64,000 bases of DNA from NCBI GenBank assembly GCA_964035545.1, contig OZ037769.1, forward strand, positions 11,601,133 to 11,665,132, given 5' to 3'. This stretch comes from Bugula neritina (taxonomy: Eukaryota; Bryozoa; Gymnolaemata; Cheilostomatida; Bugulidae). This document shows positions 30,580 to 43,305 of this stretch, piece after piece (the stretch's first letter is position 1; each line of letters begins with the position of its first letter). Position numbers and translations under genes: made by a program. The notes beneath the pieces were generated by a model. That model did no database searches. It had not been told where the DNA came from and saw only the letters and a list, made by a program, of their open reading frames with translations.

Positions 30580-32034
30580 CTACCACCGGACCCCTTTCGC
30601 CGTTAGCCGATTCAGTGGCTGTGCAACTCCTGCAAACCCGGGGATGTACTGCCGATAGTACCCAACCAGGCCCAGGAATGCGCGTAGCTCTGTGAGGTCT
30701 CGGGGAACAGTCCACTCTTCCACAGCCCGTACCTTCTCCGGGTCGGTAGCGACACCGTCACGGCCAACCACATGGCCCAGGTACTTCACCTCCGGCTGCA
30801 AGAGCGTGCACTTGGAGGGCTTTAGCTTCAATGCGGCGGTCCGAAGACGGTCAAAAACCTCCCGCAGACGACTGACATGAGTCGCAAAGTCTGGGGAGAT
30901 TACTATGACGTCGTCCAGGTAGATGAGCAAGGTCTTCCAGTGCAGTCCACTGAGGACCTGCTCCATGAGTCGCTGGAAGGTTGCCGGAACAGACGTTAGT
31001 CCAAATGGCAGAACCTTCCATTTCCAGAGTCCGTCGCGGGTGATGAACGCTGCTTTGTCCTGTGCATCAGGACTGAGGGGTACCTGCCAGTACCCGCTCA
31101 GCGGGTCCAAAGTACTAAAGTACTTGCTTCCCGCGAGGGCATCCAGAGACTCGTCTATCCTGGGGAGAGGGTAAGCATCCTGGATGGTGACACTGTTGAG
31201 TCTGCGGTAGTCCACGCAGAACCTCCAGGTACCAACCTTCTTCTTGACCAAGACCACGGGAGAGCTCCACGCACCGTGGGCAGGCTCAATCAGGTCTCGG
31301 TCAAGAAGGTCTTGCACTTGTCTGCTTACTTCCTTCTCCTTCTCCGGACCTAGCCGTCGTGTAGGCTGCCTGATGGGGGTGGTCCCGGCTGCCAAGGGTA
31401 TCTCATGACACACCACCTTGGTCAGCCCCATGTCTCCATCTCCGCGACTGAAGACATCACTGTAGTCTATCAGTAGTCGAGCCAGTGCTTGGCGATCGGC
31501 ACTACTACTACAGTTCCCACGGGCCCCATCATACAGGCCAGCCACGTGCTCCGGTATCGCCGTCCGTCCGGCCCGAGGGGAAGCACCTGGGGCGTCGGCC
31601 ACTGTTTCCAGTGCCGGCCCCACATCCGATTCCTGGATGGAGTGATACTTCCCCACCAGGGCGCCTGCCGATAGTTGGATCGGCTCTGTGAAAGGGTTAA
31701 TGCACTGTACCAGGAGTTCTCCCTGGCAGTCTAGCCGATTCAGGCTGTTTGCCAATTGGATTCCTCCTGTCACTCCTTCCACCAGTCCCAGTCCAGCTAT
31801 CCTCTTGCAGTTGACCCTGCAGCGGAGGGTAGCCTGGGACCGTCCGGGTACCGTGCAGTTGTGTACTACCTGGACGCCGCCCACTAGGGGCTGGCCGAAC
31901 TTGTCAACGCAGACAAGTTCCTTGCCAGCCATCATTAATGCAGAATTCTGGAAGTCTATGCGACACTGGTGTTTCTCCAGAAACGGCATGCCCAGAATTG
32001 CGTCCTCCTTCAGATGGCTGACAATAAAGGTCAC
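30580..32034 (-). pseudogene. Gypsy pol: protease end, reverse transcriptase
   Basis: A 484-codon open stretch on the minus strand. It covers the protease-RT connection, then the RT core: RFCVDYRRLNSVT, YPLPRIDESLDAL, TLDPLSGYWQVPL and IYLDDVIVIS, with YLDD catalytic Asps present. It ends at an in-frame TAG (minus strand; plus 30580-30582) in the RT-RNase H connection, where related copies have Gln. The next frame continues without a shift, so one nonsense change separates this from the RNase H-integrase part. The 5' end is truncated before the protease active site. Confidence 0.85.
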
Positions 32035-32128
32035 TTGTCACTTGTTATACCTGGGGGGCCACACAAATATAGCTGGAGGGCCGGAACCGGCCCCCCCGGG
32101 CCGCCTGTTGGGCAGCCCTGGTCTAGGT

Positions 32129-33508
32129 AAATGTTTCCAGCTGGGTGATGACCTGTCATCTTTGAGCACTTGGAGAAATCCAAGATGGCCACTAATATGA
32201 AAGAAACATTAATCTAGTAGGTATGAAGTCTATAGTATGCTGAACAAAATTGATTTTTTTTAGGATTCAAGTAGATGTGCAATTTTAGAATGAATATGTG
32301 CTATGCCAAGGAATAGGAATAGAAGTAAAGACCCAAGAGACATGTTGCTCAGCTCGAAAAATCTAAATTTATTCATAAAAATCACATAGTAAAAACGATA
32401 AAAGAAACTTTCAAAATTGCCTGGACAGTTACATATAGAAAAAACGTTGCTTATTGCCGGTGAATAGCAAATGAAAAAAGGATTCAGATACGCATTGTTT
32501 AGCTAAAGTTAAAATATACCATAATGTATGTAAGTAAACAAATGCCACAAATTCCGATCATGTTCAGATTATACCATTCGGTATAGAAATGCAATCGAAT
32601 TTTGAGTTTGAGAAACATACAACATCCAAAATCAAGAGTGCATATAAAATCTTTGGCTGTATATAATAAGGTAAAAAATTGCACCGTTAATAATGGCACA
32701 AGTAGCTAAGTAGGTAAAAATTGCACATTTTCAATACTAGGGCTTGGAGTGAGCTTTGGGCATTTGGACTGGGGAGGGGGGGGCTAGGTTTGGGAATGGG
32801 GGTTTGAAGTTGGGGTTCAAGGGTTGAGGGTTTGAGAAAATTTAACATCAGTTTGCCATTTTTACCTGCTTTCCATTTGTACCATTATTACTGTGCCGTT
32901 ATTACCTGTGCCACTTTTACCTAGAATAATAAAATACACCCTAACTCACCGAAAGAGAAGAAAATTTCTTGCAGATCTACTGGTCCTTGCTGATTACTCC
33001 CTGAATACGGTGATACCCTTAGGGACCCAACTGAGATAACACTTGTGATGCTATTGAGCATGTGCAATCTCAAACAGTTCGCCTTATCATAAAAATCAAG
33101 TTTAGGTGTGGAGTAATTGAAGGCCGAATGCAACCAGAGCTTAAACCACTAAAAGAAAGATTAAAGTCACACAGGTTGTCATTAATGATGAGAATACTCT
33201 TAGATGAAACCAGGCATCAAACCCTGTTATATTGGGAGGTGGAGTTTTTAGCTATTGCAACTCACCGAATGATATCATTGGGTTGTAGCCTCCAGGTGAG
33301 CTCGAGTTCAGCATACAGGCACGGATCGCTTGGCTTGGCTGCGAGGTGACTCCAGCTCCCGTCACTCTGTAGGGGTATTTGTTTGTAGGGGTATTGTCGA
33401 GTCTTTGGATTGGAGTATTTTATTTCTGTGTGTGCTCCGCCGTCGACTTCTTGGGCTAGCACTCACTCATATAGCTTAATGTATTCTGCACAATCTTCAA
33501 TTTCTTCA

Positions 33509-33510
<2 letters not shown>
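32129..33510. other. Non-coding region after the hAT element
   Basis: AT-rich DNA. It includes a G-rich run near 32770-32840. Opposed GGTAAAAATTGCA-like and TGCCATTTTTACC-like motifs (about 32670-32925) may mark a small decayed MITE. No gene recognised. An open stretch at 33062-33349 has no recognisable domain. Confidence 0.45.
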
Positions 33511-33590
<80 letters not shown>

Positions 33591-33638
33591 CCCCCTCTTC
33601 CCCTCTCCTTCTCTCCCTCCCTCTCTCTCTCCCTCCCT

Positions 33639-33674
<36 letters not shown>

Positions 33675-33699
33675 TCTCCCTCTCTCCCTCTCTCTCTCA
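33511..33699. repeat. (CT)n microsatellite
   Basis: About 190 bp of nearly pure CT dinucleotides with CCC interruptions. Protein-like readings through it are artefacts. Confidence 0.95.
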
Positions 33700-34393
33700 T
33701 ACACACTCCCTTTTATACTTTTCATTTTCATTCAAGCCACACATACACCACACTCACCAATATTTTATAACTATATTGCTGCAGGTCGTCAAACTCTGCT
33801 TTCTAGACAAGCAGAGATATGAATTGAAAGTAGTTATAATTTTAATCATTAATGATTTGTAATCCAAATTATAAAGAGTAAAGTCAAGCTGTTGCAATAC
33901 TAAATGTCTAATATATGTATCTATGTAATAATTCTTCCAATTATTATTATTGAGAGTGGATTCTGTATGTGCAATGGTGCCTTATTCGATTAACAGTTCA
34001 AAGCAATTACTCAGCTGCTAGCGTAATAAAAGAACTATATTTGTTAAATATCCATAAAATATAAGAGAGAGACACATCCAGTATCTAAGTTACATTTATC
34101 GTCTAGTTAGAACCTACTACATTCATCAACATACTACTCCTAACTAATTACTCAGTTCTCCGTAAGCATTCTGCTCCGCAGGGGGGTAGTCACGTGCTTC
34201 AATGTCATTGGCTATTCTACACGTGAACGACGTGTACGCTTCGCTAACCACTACACCGCCCCCCTCCAGCAGAGAGCCCACTTCCTGCCAAAAAATCAAA
34301 TTGGGGAAAGAAGCGAACCACACACACAAAAATCGATATATATATATATAAAATATACAAAGCATTTCCGATTCTAAAAACTATACCAAAAAC

Positions 34394-34398
<5 letters not shown>
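33700..34398. other. Possible minus-strand LTR sequence
   Basis: A minus-strand TATA-like motif (AGTATAAAAGGG) lies at about 33708-33719. A polypurine-like tract (GGAGGGGGGCGG, minus) followed by TGTAGTGGTTAGCG lies at about 34240-34265. Together these could be a 3' LTR of an unidentified element. No partner LTR was found, so the call is weak. Confidence 0.3.
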
Positions 34399-34783
<385 letters not shown>

Positions 34784-35000
34784 AAAGAAACATGCAGGCA
34801 ATTGTCCATATTTGCACCATATATACAACAGTTATAAGCGTATACAGCTTAATAGTCATCAGATTGTCTTTCCAGGACGAGATAGTTTGTAGAGGAGGGG
34901 TGCTACTGGCGAGGAATGCCACACAGACGTCATAGCGGGAGAGAGCACGGGGAATCACACAGATCGGGAATGTCGCTTGGAATGGAGTAGAGGCACAGTC

Positions 35001-36863
35001 TTATTCTTGAGCAGCCCGTATGAGCTGAGCAATAGACTCCTTTAGAGACCGCGACTCGCTTGCTGCAGCCGAGATCCTTGGGGCGAGTCGATGTACTTTG
35101 CGCTCTAACTCACTAGCTCGGAGCTCCACTTCACGTAAGTTACCGGCCAAGGATGAAGGACGAGGAGAAGAGGAGTGCCACTGTCACTTACGGTCTGAGG
35201 AAGGAGGAGGGGAGGACGAGCGTTTGTGGGGTCTCGTCTCGATGCGTTGCAGTAAGACTCAGGGAAGAGACTTAAAAGGAGGTATAGGTTCATTTGGATA
35301 GCATTTTACATTTGGCTTCCGGTATCTGGGTGGGGGGGGGGTTTAGTGGTAGGGCCAGGGGTGATGGGTCTGAGAACTGGAAATCCCTGTGAGAGACGCT
35401 CGAGTCGAGCTGGATTGGAGACGAAAGGCTGTATCAGGCTGAAGAACTTGGGATAAGATGCCTCATCCACATCATATAAGTTTTCCTTGAAAGAATTCAT
35501 CGTCCTCTGATGGCGAAGTATGTAGTCCCTGTGGTAGCTGAACTCTCCACAGGGACAAAAGGTGGTGACAAAGTGTTGCGGAATATGTACCCGCAGCCTG
35601 CGGTGGGTTGTAAAGTGCTGCTGACAGAGTCGACACGTGGTGCTGTCTTCATCACCCCGGTGTTGGAGGATTTCTTTCTCCGTCTCTGGCGTCGTCTAGC
35701 ACGTCTTTGACTTCAGTGCGTGTGGCAGTGTACGACTGGATTGAGTAGGTAGTTTGGGCTCAGGATTCCACATCATTTCTAAAGATGGCATCCCCGGAGG
35801 AGTGGGGAACAAGTGTCATATAAAAGAGTATAGTTATTGTTAGATCGCGGCTGACCTTTACAACATAATTCTAGTGAGGATCGACTGTTACTAGTCTGAG
35901 GGTCACAAATTTTTTTATAAGGCACACAGGATAGTTAAGGGCAACCTTTTAGCTGCAACTGCCTTGCTGAGGTTTGCATTGTAATCATATAAGAATTCAG
36001 TACCAGTAAAATAAAATCTCACCTAATTGTGCTAGAGTCAAAATTTAAAAACTATGTTGTAGATCTTCTTTTTCTCCAGTGTAAGTTTTTTGGAAATTTC
36101 AATTTTCATTTTTTTTGCGAAGTTATAGACAAAAAACTGCCGAATTTTGGCCAATTTTGCCTGAAAAGCTGACTTTTCAGTACCAGTAAAATATCTCAGC
36201 AGCAAAGCATGATATCTGAATAAAAATTGCACTGCTGGAATCCTAAGATATTTCTCCAGTGTAAGTTTTTTTCTTTTTTCAATAACTCTGCTAGATTGCT
36301 CATAAATTGGTGATTTATACACTGAAAATGCCATATTTTCTCATAAGAAACTAGCAGCGCGCAGCACTTCACGCTTCACTGAGCACGTAGGGATGAGAAG
36401 ATATTGGCGCCTACATAATAATTACAGGCTAGCTAGCTGGCAGGCTATAATGAATAGCTTGCTTTGTACTTTGTTTATGTAGCACCAATAATGGAATGTT
36501 GATAGATAACGCAGCCCTAACGAAGGTTGCTGCTTATTGGTTGTAGTTTAATCTTAGGCTAAACAATTACAAGTAGGCAACACGCATGCCACCCGCAGAG
36601 CAATATTATTCAAGAACCCGAACTACATTTTGAGAGAAATTTATGATATTCTTAGTGAGGATGCCCTTAACTATCCTGTGCACTTGAGAAACCGTGTTCT
36701 GACAGATAGACTGACTGAGAATCATAGCGTCCAGCTCTAGATCTAAAAGATTGTCGGTCATTACTAAGTCCCCGTCATAATTCACATTAAACACCATCTC
36801 CAGTAATTCTGATTCGATCAGATTGATTAACTCAGAATTAGCTGGTAACAGACCCGTTTCCAT
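35001..36863 (-). pseudogene. Broken zinc-finger / coiled-coil protein gene, split by a MITE
   Basis: Minus strand. It opens at 36861-36863 with an acidic-hydrophobic N-terminal region (ANSELINLIESELLEMVF). A MITE (35926-36679, duplicated GCAC) interrupts it after about 60 codons. The frame continues beyond the MITE, then shifts by one base near 35785, and has a TAG near 35695. Two C2H2-like fingers follow (CRLCQQHFTTHRRLRVH and CPCGEFSYHRDYILRH). A Pro-rich stop at 35306 and another TGA near 35185 precede a final coiled-coil-like segment (ELRASELERKVHRL) ending in TAA at 35001-35003. I do not recognise the family; it could be a host gene or part of an unidentified element. Introns rather than stops are possible for some breaks. 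Confidence 0.5.
35926..36679. mobile_element. MITE family M1, copy 2 (4-bp target duplication)
   Basis: A 754-bp copy with the same 18-bp inverted ends as 198-950. The target duplication GCAC is perfect (35922-35925 and 36680-36683). This is an independent insertion, since its flanks differ from the other copies. Confidence 0.9.
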
Positions 36864-37150
36864 AGATAGGAATACTAGATCTAGGCAGGCTTACCTTGAA
36901 ACTCGGTATTTAGAGACATACTCAACGTTCAAGTATCTGTGTATGAGGTTTGAGAACACGTCTGCCTTTGGCGATGTCGGCGTAGGAAAAGGCCGGGCAG
37001 CGTGTTCACTGCACGTGACTAGGACTTTTTTCCTGGAGCGTAATAATTTTGCCCACTACTCTGCCCTCGTAAAAGTTGAATTTTACGTTGGGTCAACAAC
37101 TCCCACAATTTACTGACAGTTTTTCCGTATGGCCTTCCGCTGGGCTTACA
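36864..37150. other. Unassigned stretch
   Basis: About 290 bp between the broken zinc-finger gene and the gypsy tail. No recognisable feature. Confidence 0.5.
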
Positions 37151-37471
37151 TACTTGCCGCTTTGAACGCAGTCACATATGAAGTCTTTCAAGTATGCTGG
37201 GGGTTGTCTGGTACGCTGTCCTTGTTCCAGAAGAGGTGATGCACTCGCCGGTGGACTATTGAGCCCCACTGGTGGAGCTTCCGGTTCCCTAGTAACTATT
37301 TCTTCTCTAATTTCTCCGGATGGAGCCCCTTCCTCCGTAGGGGTTTACACTTCCGAAAGGGATGGTGTCAGGCCTGGCGCCGGAGACAGTGGACGCACTT
37401 CTGCTGGTAGAAGCGGTCGCTCATCTCTTCCCAGGTCCTTTTCCCGCGGCACGACCACCTCATACTTGGGT

Positions 37472-39912
37472 TCATGCCGCGGTCGCCCACGCGTTGTGGC
37501 TTGCCTCCGGGGCTCCAACAACGGGGAGGGGGGCTTCTCCCACCGCATCAAGGCTAGCCCAATATGGCTTCAAGCGAGCCTCATTCTGGATAGACACCTG
37601 TCCTGAGCGCTCGATTTTGTAGGTATGGTTTGGCATCGCCTCTACTACTACGTACGGTCCCACGAACTTAGGCTGTAACTTAGCCGCCTCTCCGTGACGC
37701 CTACGGTGGTTGACCATCCACACCCAGTCTCCTGTCTGGTGGAGGGGTGGCTCATCGGAGTCTTCACGCCGCACTTGCCACTGCTTTTCTCGTAGCATTT
37801 CGTGTTTGACCTTCATCCGCTCTACCAGTTCACTGACGTACTCGTGAACTGAGCTGTCCTGCTTGGGAACGTGGTAGGTAAGGTGGTCAAGAACCCGAGT
37901 CTTTCGACCGAGCATTAGGAGGTTGGGAGTTTTACCAGTGCTGGTGTGTGGCATGCTGCGGTAAGCGCGCATGACCTGCGGCAGTACCGTATCTCATTCC
38001 TCTTGACTACGCCCGAGTAGTAGATTCCGGAGCGCATCACCTAGCATCCGGTTGTTGTGCTCGACTACCTCGTTACCTTGTGGGTGGTAGGGGGTGGCAC
38101 GGCTCTGATTTACTCTCTAGAAGCGGCAGACGACACTCATCAGTTAAGACAAGAAATGAGCACCTTGTTCAGAATGTATTTGCTCTGGAAGGCCGAAGTA
38201 ACAGAATACATGTTGGTCCAGCATCCTGGCCACTGTCGAAGCCAATGCGTTTGGGATAGCCAGGGCGTCGGCCCACATAGTAAAGTGGTCGGTTAATACT
38301 AGGATCCAGCTGTTGCCTCTGGGGGTTGGGGGTATGGGTCCAACCAGGTCGACAGCTACCACTTGCCATGGCCGTTCAGCATATAACCTCCGTCGTCCCA
38401 CTTCACCAGGGAGACGACCATGCTTGCTGGTCTGACATATCTCACACTGTCTTACTTTGAGTCGTACGTCACGCCCCATCTTGGGCCAGTACCACTGGAG
38501 TTGTAGTTTGGAGATCACCCTCTGCACTCCTGCATGAGCCTGTTTGTGGGTGTCCCAAATTATCTCACGGCGTATGGCAGCAAGGCAGACCGTTGGCGGC
38601 TAGAGTAATGGTCAGTAGACCATCTTGCCCGATCCGCAGCGAGTCCCATCGCTGGCAGAACAGCCGGAACTCGGCACATCCCTGCCTCAGTTGTTCCTGG
38701 CTGGGTCGTCACCTTTCCTTTTGGCCCGATACACGTCTGCCACCACTCCTGGGAAACTTTTCTGGAGATTCCTGAGCTCTTTGACGTTATCGGCCAAAAC
38801 AAGGTTGGCGCGGATATGTTGCACCGTCTCCGAATACTTGTCAGCCGTCGGCTTGAGTTGACCCTGGTCCCAGTCATACTCTGCTCCCGGGTGAGCCAGT
38901 GTCTCTAACTCGGATCGCGAGGGACCTCCATCCTCTTTTCAATGTTGAGACACTGCTTACACCCTCTGTCCGGCCGCTGGCTCAGTCTATCTGCATTGCC
39001 GTGTTTCTTACCCGGTCAATGTTCGATCCGGTAAGAAAACTCAGCTAGAGTCTCGAGCCACTGGGCAACCTGATTGGACGGTTCTGCTCTCTTACACAAC
39101 CAGATCAATGAGGCAAGGTTCGTATGCAGCTAGAACCTTCTGCCGTACAGATAAGGCCGGAAGTGTTTCACCGACTTGATTACTGCCAGCAACTATTTTC
39201 GGGTGGTGCAGTAATTTTGTTCAGTGGGTAAGAGAGAATTGCTGTAGTAAGCTACTACTACTTCTCGGCCTTCCTGCACTTGTGACAGCACAGCGCCAAT
39301 ATTCTGTCACTGGCATCCGTGTTCAGGATACATTCCAGAGCAGGGTCCGGGTATGCCAAGACAGGCGCCGCCGGCAGGCAACCTTTGAGGCGGTCGAACG
39401 CCTGTTGTTCGACCGGAGACCACTGCCACGCTACCACCTCTGCGGTGAGCCAGTTAAACCGCTGCGCTATCCCCTCAAAGTCTGGTATGTATTGCCAGTA
39501 ATACCCTGCCAGGCCCAGGAATGCCCGTAGTCCGGTCAAATCCTGGAGGGTAGCTCAGTCCTTCACTGCTTGCACCTTTTCAGGATCCGTAGCCACGCTG
39601 TTTCGACGGCGACGTGCCCCAGGTACTTTACCTCCGGCTGCAACAGAGCGCACTTGGAGGGCTTCAGCTTTAGACCGGCACCCCCGAGTTTTTCGAAAAC
39701 CTCCCTCTGACGACTGACGTGTGTCTTAAAGTCTGGAGAGATTACGATGACGTCATCGAGATAGATCAACAGTGTCTTCTATTTAAGTCCGCTAAAGACC
39801 TGTTCCATCAACCTCTGGAAGGTGGCTGGGGCGCAGATCAACTTGACGGCGACACCTTCCACTTCCATAGCTCGTCCTGCGGTCCAGAAGATCCCGGACT
39901 TGTCGGCTGACT
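37472..39912 (-). pseudogene. Gypsy copy B pol: RT end, RNase H, integrase
   Basis: Minus strand fragments in order. RT palm with IYLDDVIVIS (39563-39769). RT-RNase H connection with AYPDPALECILNTDASD (39258-39539). Integrase core with AVDLVGPIPP, and HSEQGAHF in place of HTDQGAQF (38144-38527). Integrase C-terminal domain (37472-37972). Frames are interrupted between all of these. The integrase second catalytic Asp position reads Glu (HSEQG), a further sign of decay. Confidence 0.75.
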
Positions 39913-40664
39913 ACAGGATAGTTAAGGGCAACCTTTTAGCTGCAACTGGCTTGCTGAGGTTTGCATTGTAATCATATAAGAATTCAGTACCAGTAAAATA
40001 AAATCTCACCTAATTGTCCTAGAGTGAAAATTTAAAAACTATGTTGTAGATCTTCTTTCCCCCAGTGCAACCTTTTTGGAAAGTTCAATTTTCATTTTTG
40101 TTGCAAAGTTATAGACAAAAAACTGCCCAATTTCGGCCAATTTTGCCTGAAAAGCTGACTTTTCAGTACCAGTAAAATATCTCAGCAGCAAAACATGATA
40201 TCTGAATAAAGATTGCACAGCTGAAATCCTGAGATATTTCTCCAGTGCAACTTTTTTCTTTTTCCAATAACTCTGCTAGATTGCTCATAAATTGGTGATT
40301 TATACACTGAAAATGCCATTTTTGTTCATGAGAAACTAGCAGCGCGCAGCACTTCACGCTTCAATGAGCACGTAGAGATGAGAAGATATTGGCGCGTACA
40401 TAATAATTACAGGCTTGCTAGCTGGCAGGCTATTTTGAATAACTCGCTTTGGACTTTGTTTATGTTGCACCCATAATGAAATATTGATAGATAACGCAGC
40501 CCTAATGAAGGTTGCTGCTTATTGGTTGTAGTTTAATCTTAGGCTAAACAATTGCAAGTAGGCAACACGCATGCCACCCGCAGAGCAATATTATTCAAGA
40601 GCCTGAACTACATTTTGAGAGAAATTTATGATATTCTTAGTGAGGATGCCCTTAACTATCCTGT
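39913..40664. mobile_element. MITE family M1, copy 3
   Basis: A 752-bp duplicate of 198-950 within the segmental duplication. Flanks read GACT left (39909-39912) and GACC right (40665-40668), compatible with a 4-bp GACC target duplication when combined with copy 1 (GACC left). Confidence 0.85.
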
Positions 40665-42593
40665 GACCTCCTTTTCCTTTTCCGGCCGCAACCTACGCGT
40701 GGGTTGCCAAATAGGAACTGTCGCCGCAGCCAGCGGTATCTCATGACGGACGACTCGCGTCAGGCTTACATCATGAATTCCGCTGCTGAACACGCCGTTC
40801 TACTCGTGCATCAACTTCGCCATAGCCTGGCGATCCTCGTCGTCGTGCAGCCGTGACAGGTCGCCTCGTACAACTCCTTTACGTGTGGCGGAACGATCCC
40901 CCGCTCTCTAGGCGGGCGCTGTCAGGGATCACCCGTCGTGTCTCCCAGCAACGGTCCCACGCTCTCTTTCTGGACAGAGTGGAAACGGCCCAGCATGAAC
41001 CAGGCCAGTAGCTTCACCGACTCCATGAAGGGGTTGACGCACTGCACTAAGATCTCTTCTCGCGCAGTCGGCTGATTGAGACTGCTAGCAAGCTGGATTC
41101 TATTGTGCGCACCTTCCACCACCCCTAGTCCGGAGATCTGGCTATTATTCACTCTACAGTGAATGGTAGCCCGGGAGGGGCCCGGTATCGTACAGTTCCG
41201 TATTACCTGCACGCCACTAGAGGACGGCCGAACTTGTCGACACAGGTGAGCTCTCGCTCGGCCATCAACATTGCAGACTTACTAAAGTCAATGTGACACT
41301 TGTGTCGTTTTAAGAATGGCATTCCGAGAATAGCATCCTCTTCGAGTTGACTGACGATGAACGTCTCACGTATGGTGCAGTCACGAACACGCCCAGTCAA
41401 CTCTATAAGGCCGTAGAAAGGGATGCACGACCCGTCGGCTAGGGTGCCATGCTCTCCTGTATATGGCTCTATCCCGGCTCTTTTTTTGGGAAGAAGGGTC
41501 TCGAAGGCACGACGGCTGAGGAGGTTTGTGGTATACCAGGAGTCTAGTAAGAAGGTGACAGCTCGTCCGGTACCTTGCCTGGTAGGAAATAACTATCTCC
41601 GTGTGGTTGTACCCGTACTTCCCCTGCATGCTCGGCTTCAGTGAGATAGAGCCCTCCTGGCCTGGCCCGCGATTGGCGGGGCTTCTGGCGGCGAGGGTTT
41701 TTCTTCCCGGGGATGGAATGTTTCCCCTTTCTCTCCACAGGTGGCTCGCCCACCAGCTCTGGTTCTGGCAGCCGGTCGAAGCGATTGGTGAGTGGCAGTG
41801 AAAAGGTACTGGGTTGCCTTTCTAGTCGACTGGTCCTACGTGGTACCTGCCACTCTTGAGAAGTATACCGTCGCATCGGTGCGGACGATCCGGGGTTTTC
41901 CTTACTGGAGTCCTCCATTCTTGGCCCACGGGAGGCGGAGACATCCGCGGGCCATGGAAGTTTAACTCCCATTTGTTTTGTGGACACTCCGTACAAAGAT
42001 GTCCTTGGTCACCGCACTCTCAACACAGAGCCGGTGGCCGCGGGGTCTCGTTTGCGACTGCATGGGTCTTTAGACAAGTTGCAGAGTGTCGGAGCGAGTG
42101 ACGATGGCCACCAGCTTCTCTATCATCCCAGTGTCTTCACCGTAGCTGCATGTTCCTGGAGGGGCGTGCGTGGCTCACGACGCAGCTCTTGTAGACCGGC
42201 CTTGGCATCTACAGCGGAGATGCTGAAACGGGCCCGCAGTGCAGCGAAGATTTCATCAACGCTGGTTCCTAGTCCATACGGTTTGGCCTGTTCTGTTGGT
42301 GCCATCCTCAGCTGGATCAGGGCCACTCTGGGTGGCCACTGGGTGATGTCTACCACATCACTGAATTATTGAAAAAACTGCTCTACATCTTTCAGGCCAG
42401 TGAAGGTAGGGGCTTTCAGGCGATACCTGTAGGTCTCCTTCCCTTGTAACACGGGGCCCTCTGAGGCTACAGCAATATCAAGCTCACCCTCCATGTGTCA
42501 AGCTGGTTCTCTCGCCATCCTGGTTCTTATTAACGTCTGTCAGGTATTTGCATTGCACAGAATGGTCCTACCGCTGCCACCAATGTCATATTT
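40665..42593 (-). pseudogene. Gypsy copy B gag and protease region
   Basis: Minus strand counterpart of 951-2870, with slightly different frame breaks. The protease-RT spacer (around LVQCVNPF, 40922-41212) and the protease region are readable in pieces. The zinc knuckle stop is also present here, so it predates the duplication. Confidence 0.7.
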
Positions 42594-42990
42594 TCCAATA
42601 ACGTTATGATGGGTTCTACTGTTTGCAATTACCTAGTGGTCAGTTACGTAACTAAATCAGAATAACTCCTGTTTCAGTACGGGAACGACAAATATATTTG
42701 AGGCATATAAGTAAACGAAAAAAGTGCATTCAGTTGTCCTGAATGTACATAAGTCAAAACGTATCAGAATTACTCCAACATCTATCTTCACACAAGTCTA
42801 TTTTCTACTTCAGCAGTCTCGAAGCTCTCTGCTTCGCAGGGAGGCAATCACGTGACACAATGGGATTGGATATGTACAAGAGTATGCCACGCCCTTTTAT
42901 ATTCTATTACAGAGTGTAATCTGTGCTGCAACTACACTTCCACTATCCATTACACGATTTATTCTGCATATTTTTTACACGTACTTACCA
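42594..42990 (-). repeat. LTR of gypsy copy B (minus strand)
   Basis: Counterpart of 2871-3278, TG...CA on the minus strand, next to the primer-binding-like site. Followed at 42991 by the same plus-strand LTR-like remnant as in copy A. Confidence 0.65.
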
Positions 42991-43305
42991 TGGTAAATAT
43001 CAGAGTTATCCACCTTGACACATAACTTATGGCTATTTTTCTAAATACTGCATGGTTATAGCTAAGTTTGTGTTGCAACTTTCCAATATCTTAAATACTA
43101 TATCTATTGTTAAGCTTTTAGTGCAGTAAACAGTTTATAAATCCTTTTCCCATATTTACAAATTGCAACGTTGTACGCAATCTAACATTCCAACAAAACA
43201 ATTTGATAGTGTTCTGTCTAACACTTTTAACAAATCTCCAAAATTTTGATATATAGTACCATTGAATTTCCAACAATCTAACATTTCAATAAAATAATTA
43301 GCATA

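Larger units (their letters stand above)
26480..32035 (-). mobile_element. Ty3/gypsy element in minus orientation, 5'-truncated
   Basis: Minus strand order: end of protease region (about 32035), RT, RNase H, integrase, C-terminal tail, polypurine tract (GATAGGGGGTG), 3' LTR (about 26480-27062). Gag, the protease active site and the 5' LTR are missing, so the right end is truncated against hAT sequence. Boundaries are approximate. It is closely related to the element at 50834-56300. Confidence 0.82.
26321..32120. mobile_element. hAT-type element with nested gypsy
   Basis: Starts CAGGGGTGTCCAACC and ends GTTGGGCAGCCCTG, the CAGGG...CCCTG inverted ends of hAT elements, with GGGCC-rich subterminal DNA. 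Perfect 8-bp target duplications GTCTAGGT flank it (26313-26320 and 32121-32128), the hAT size. Only about 150 bp at the left and 80 bp at the right belong to it. The rest is a minus-strand gypsy inserted later. No hAT transposase, so it was a non-autonomous copy. Confidence 0.9.
37150..42990 (-). mobile_element. Ty3/gypsy remnant, copy B (minus strand)
   Basis: The fuller version of copy A. From the right on the minus strand: LTR 42594-42990, primer-binding-like site, gag with zinc knuckle, protease region, part of RT, MITE (39913-40664), RT end with YLDD (39563-39769), RNase H, integrase, Pro-rich tail near 37178. No 3' LTR is found to the left. Many stops and frameshifts. Right of the MITE it is part of segmental copy B. 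Confidence 0.82.

Noticed and set aside
32670-32925. Opposed GGTAAAAATTGCA-like motifs suggesting a small MITE
   Set aside because: The ends do not pair cleanly and no target duplication could be defined.
33062-33349. Open frame of 95 codons on the plus strand
   Set aside because: No recognisable domain, no plausible splice context or start, and no second copy in the window; kept as unassigned DNA.
33410-33862. Open frames of Ser-Leu and Arg-Glu repeats
   Set aside because: They are translations of the (CT)n microsatellite.
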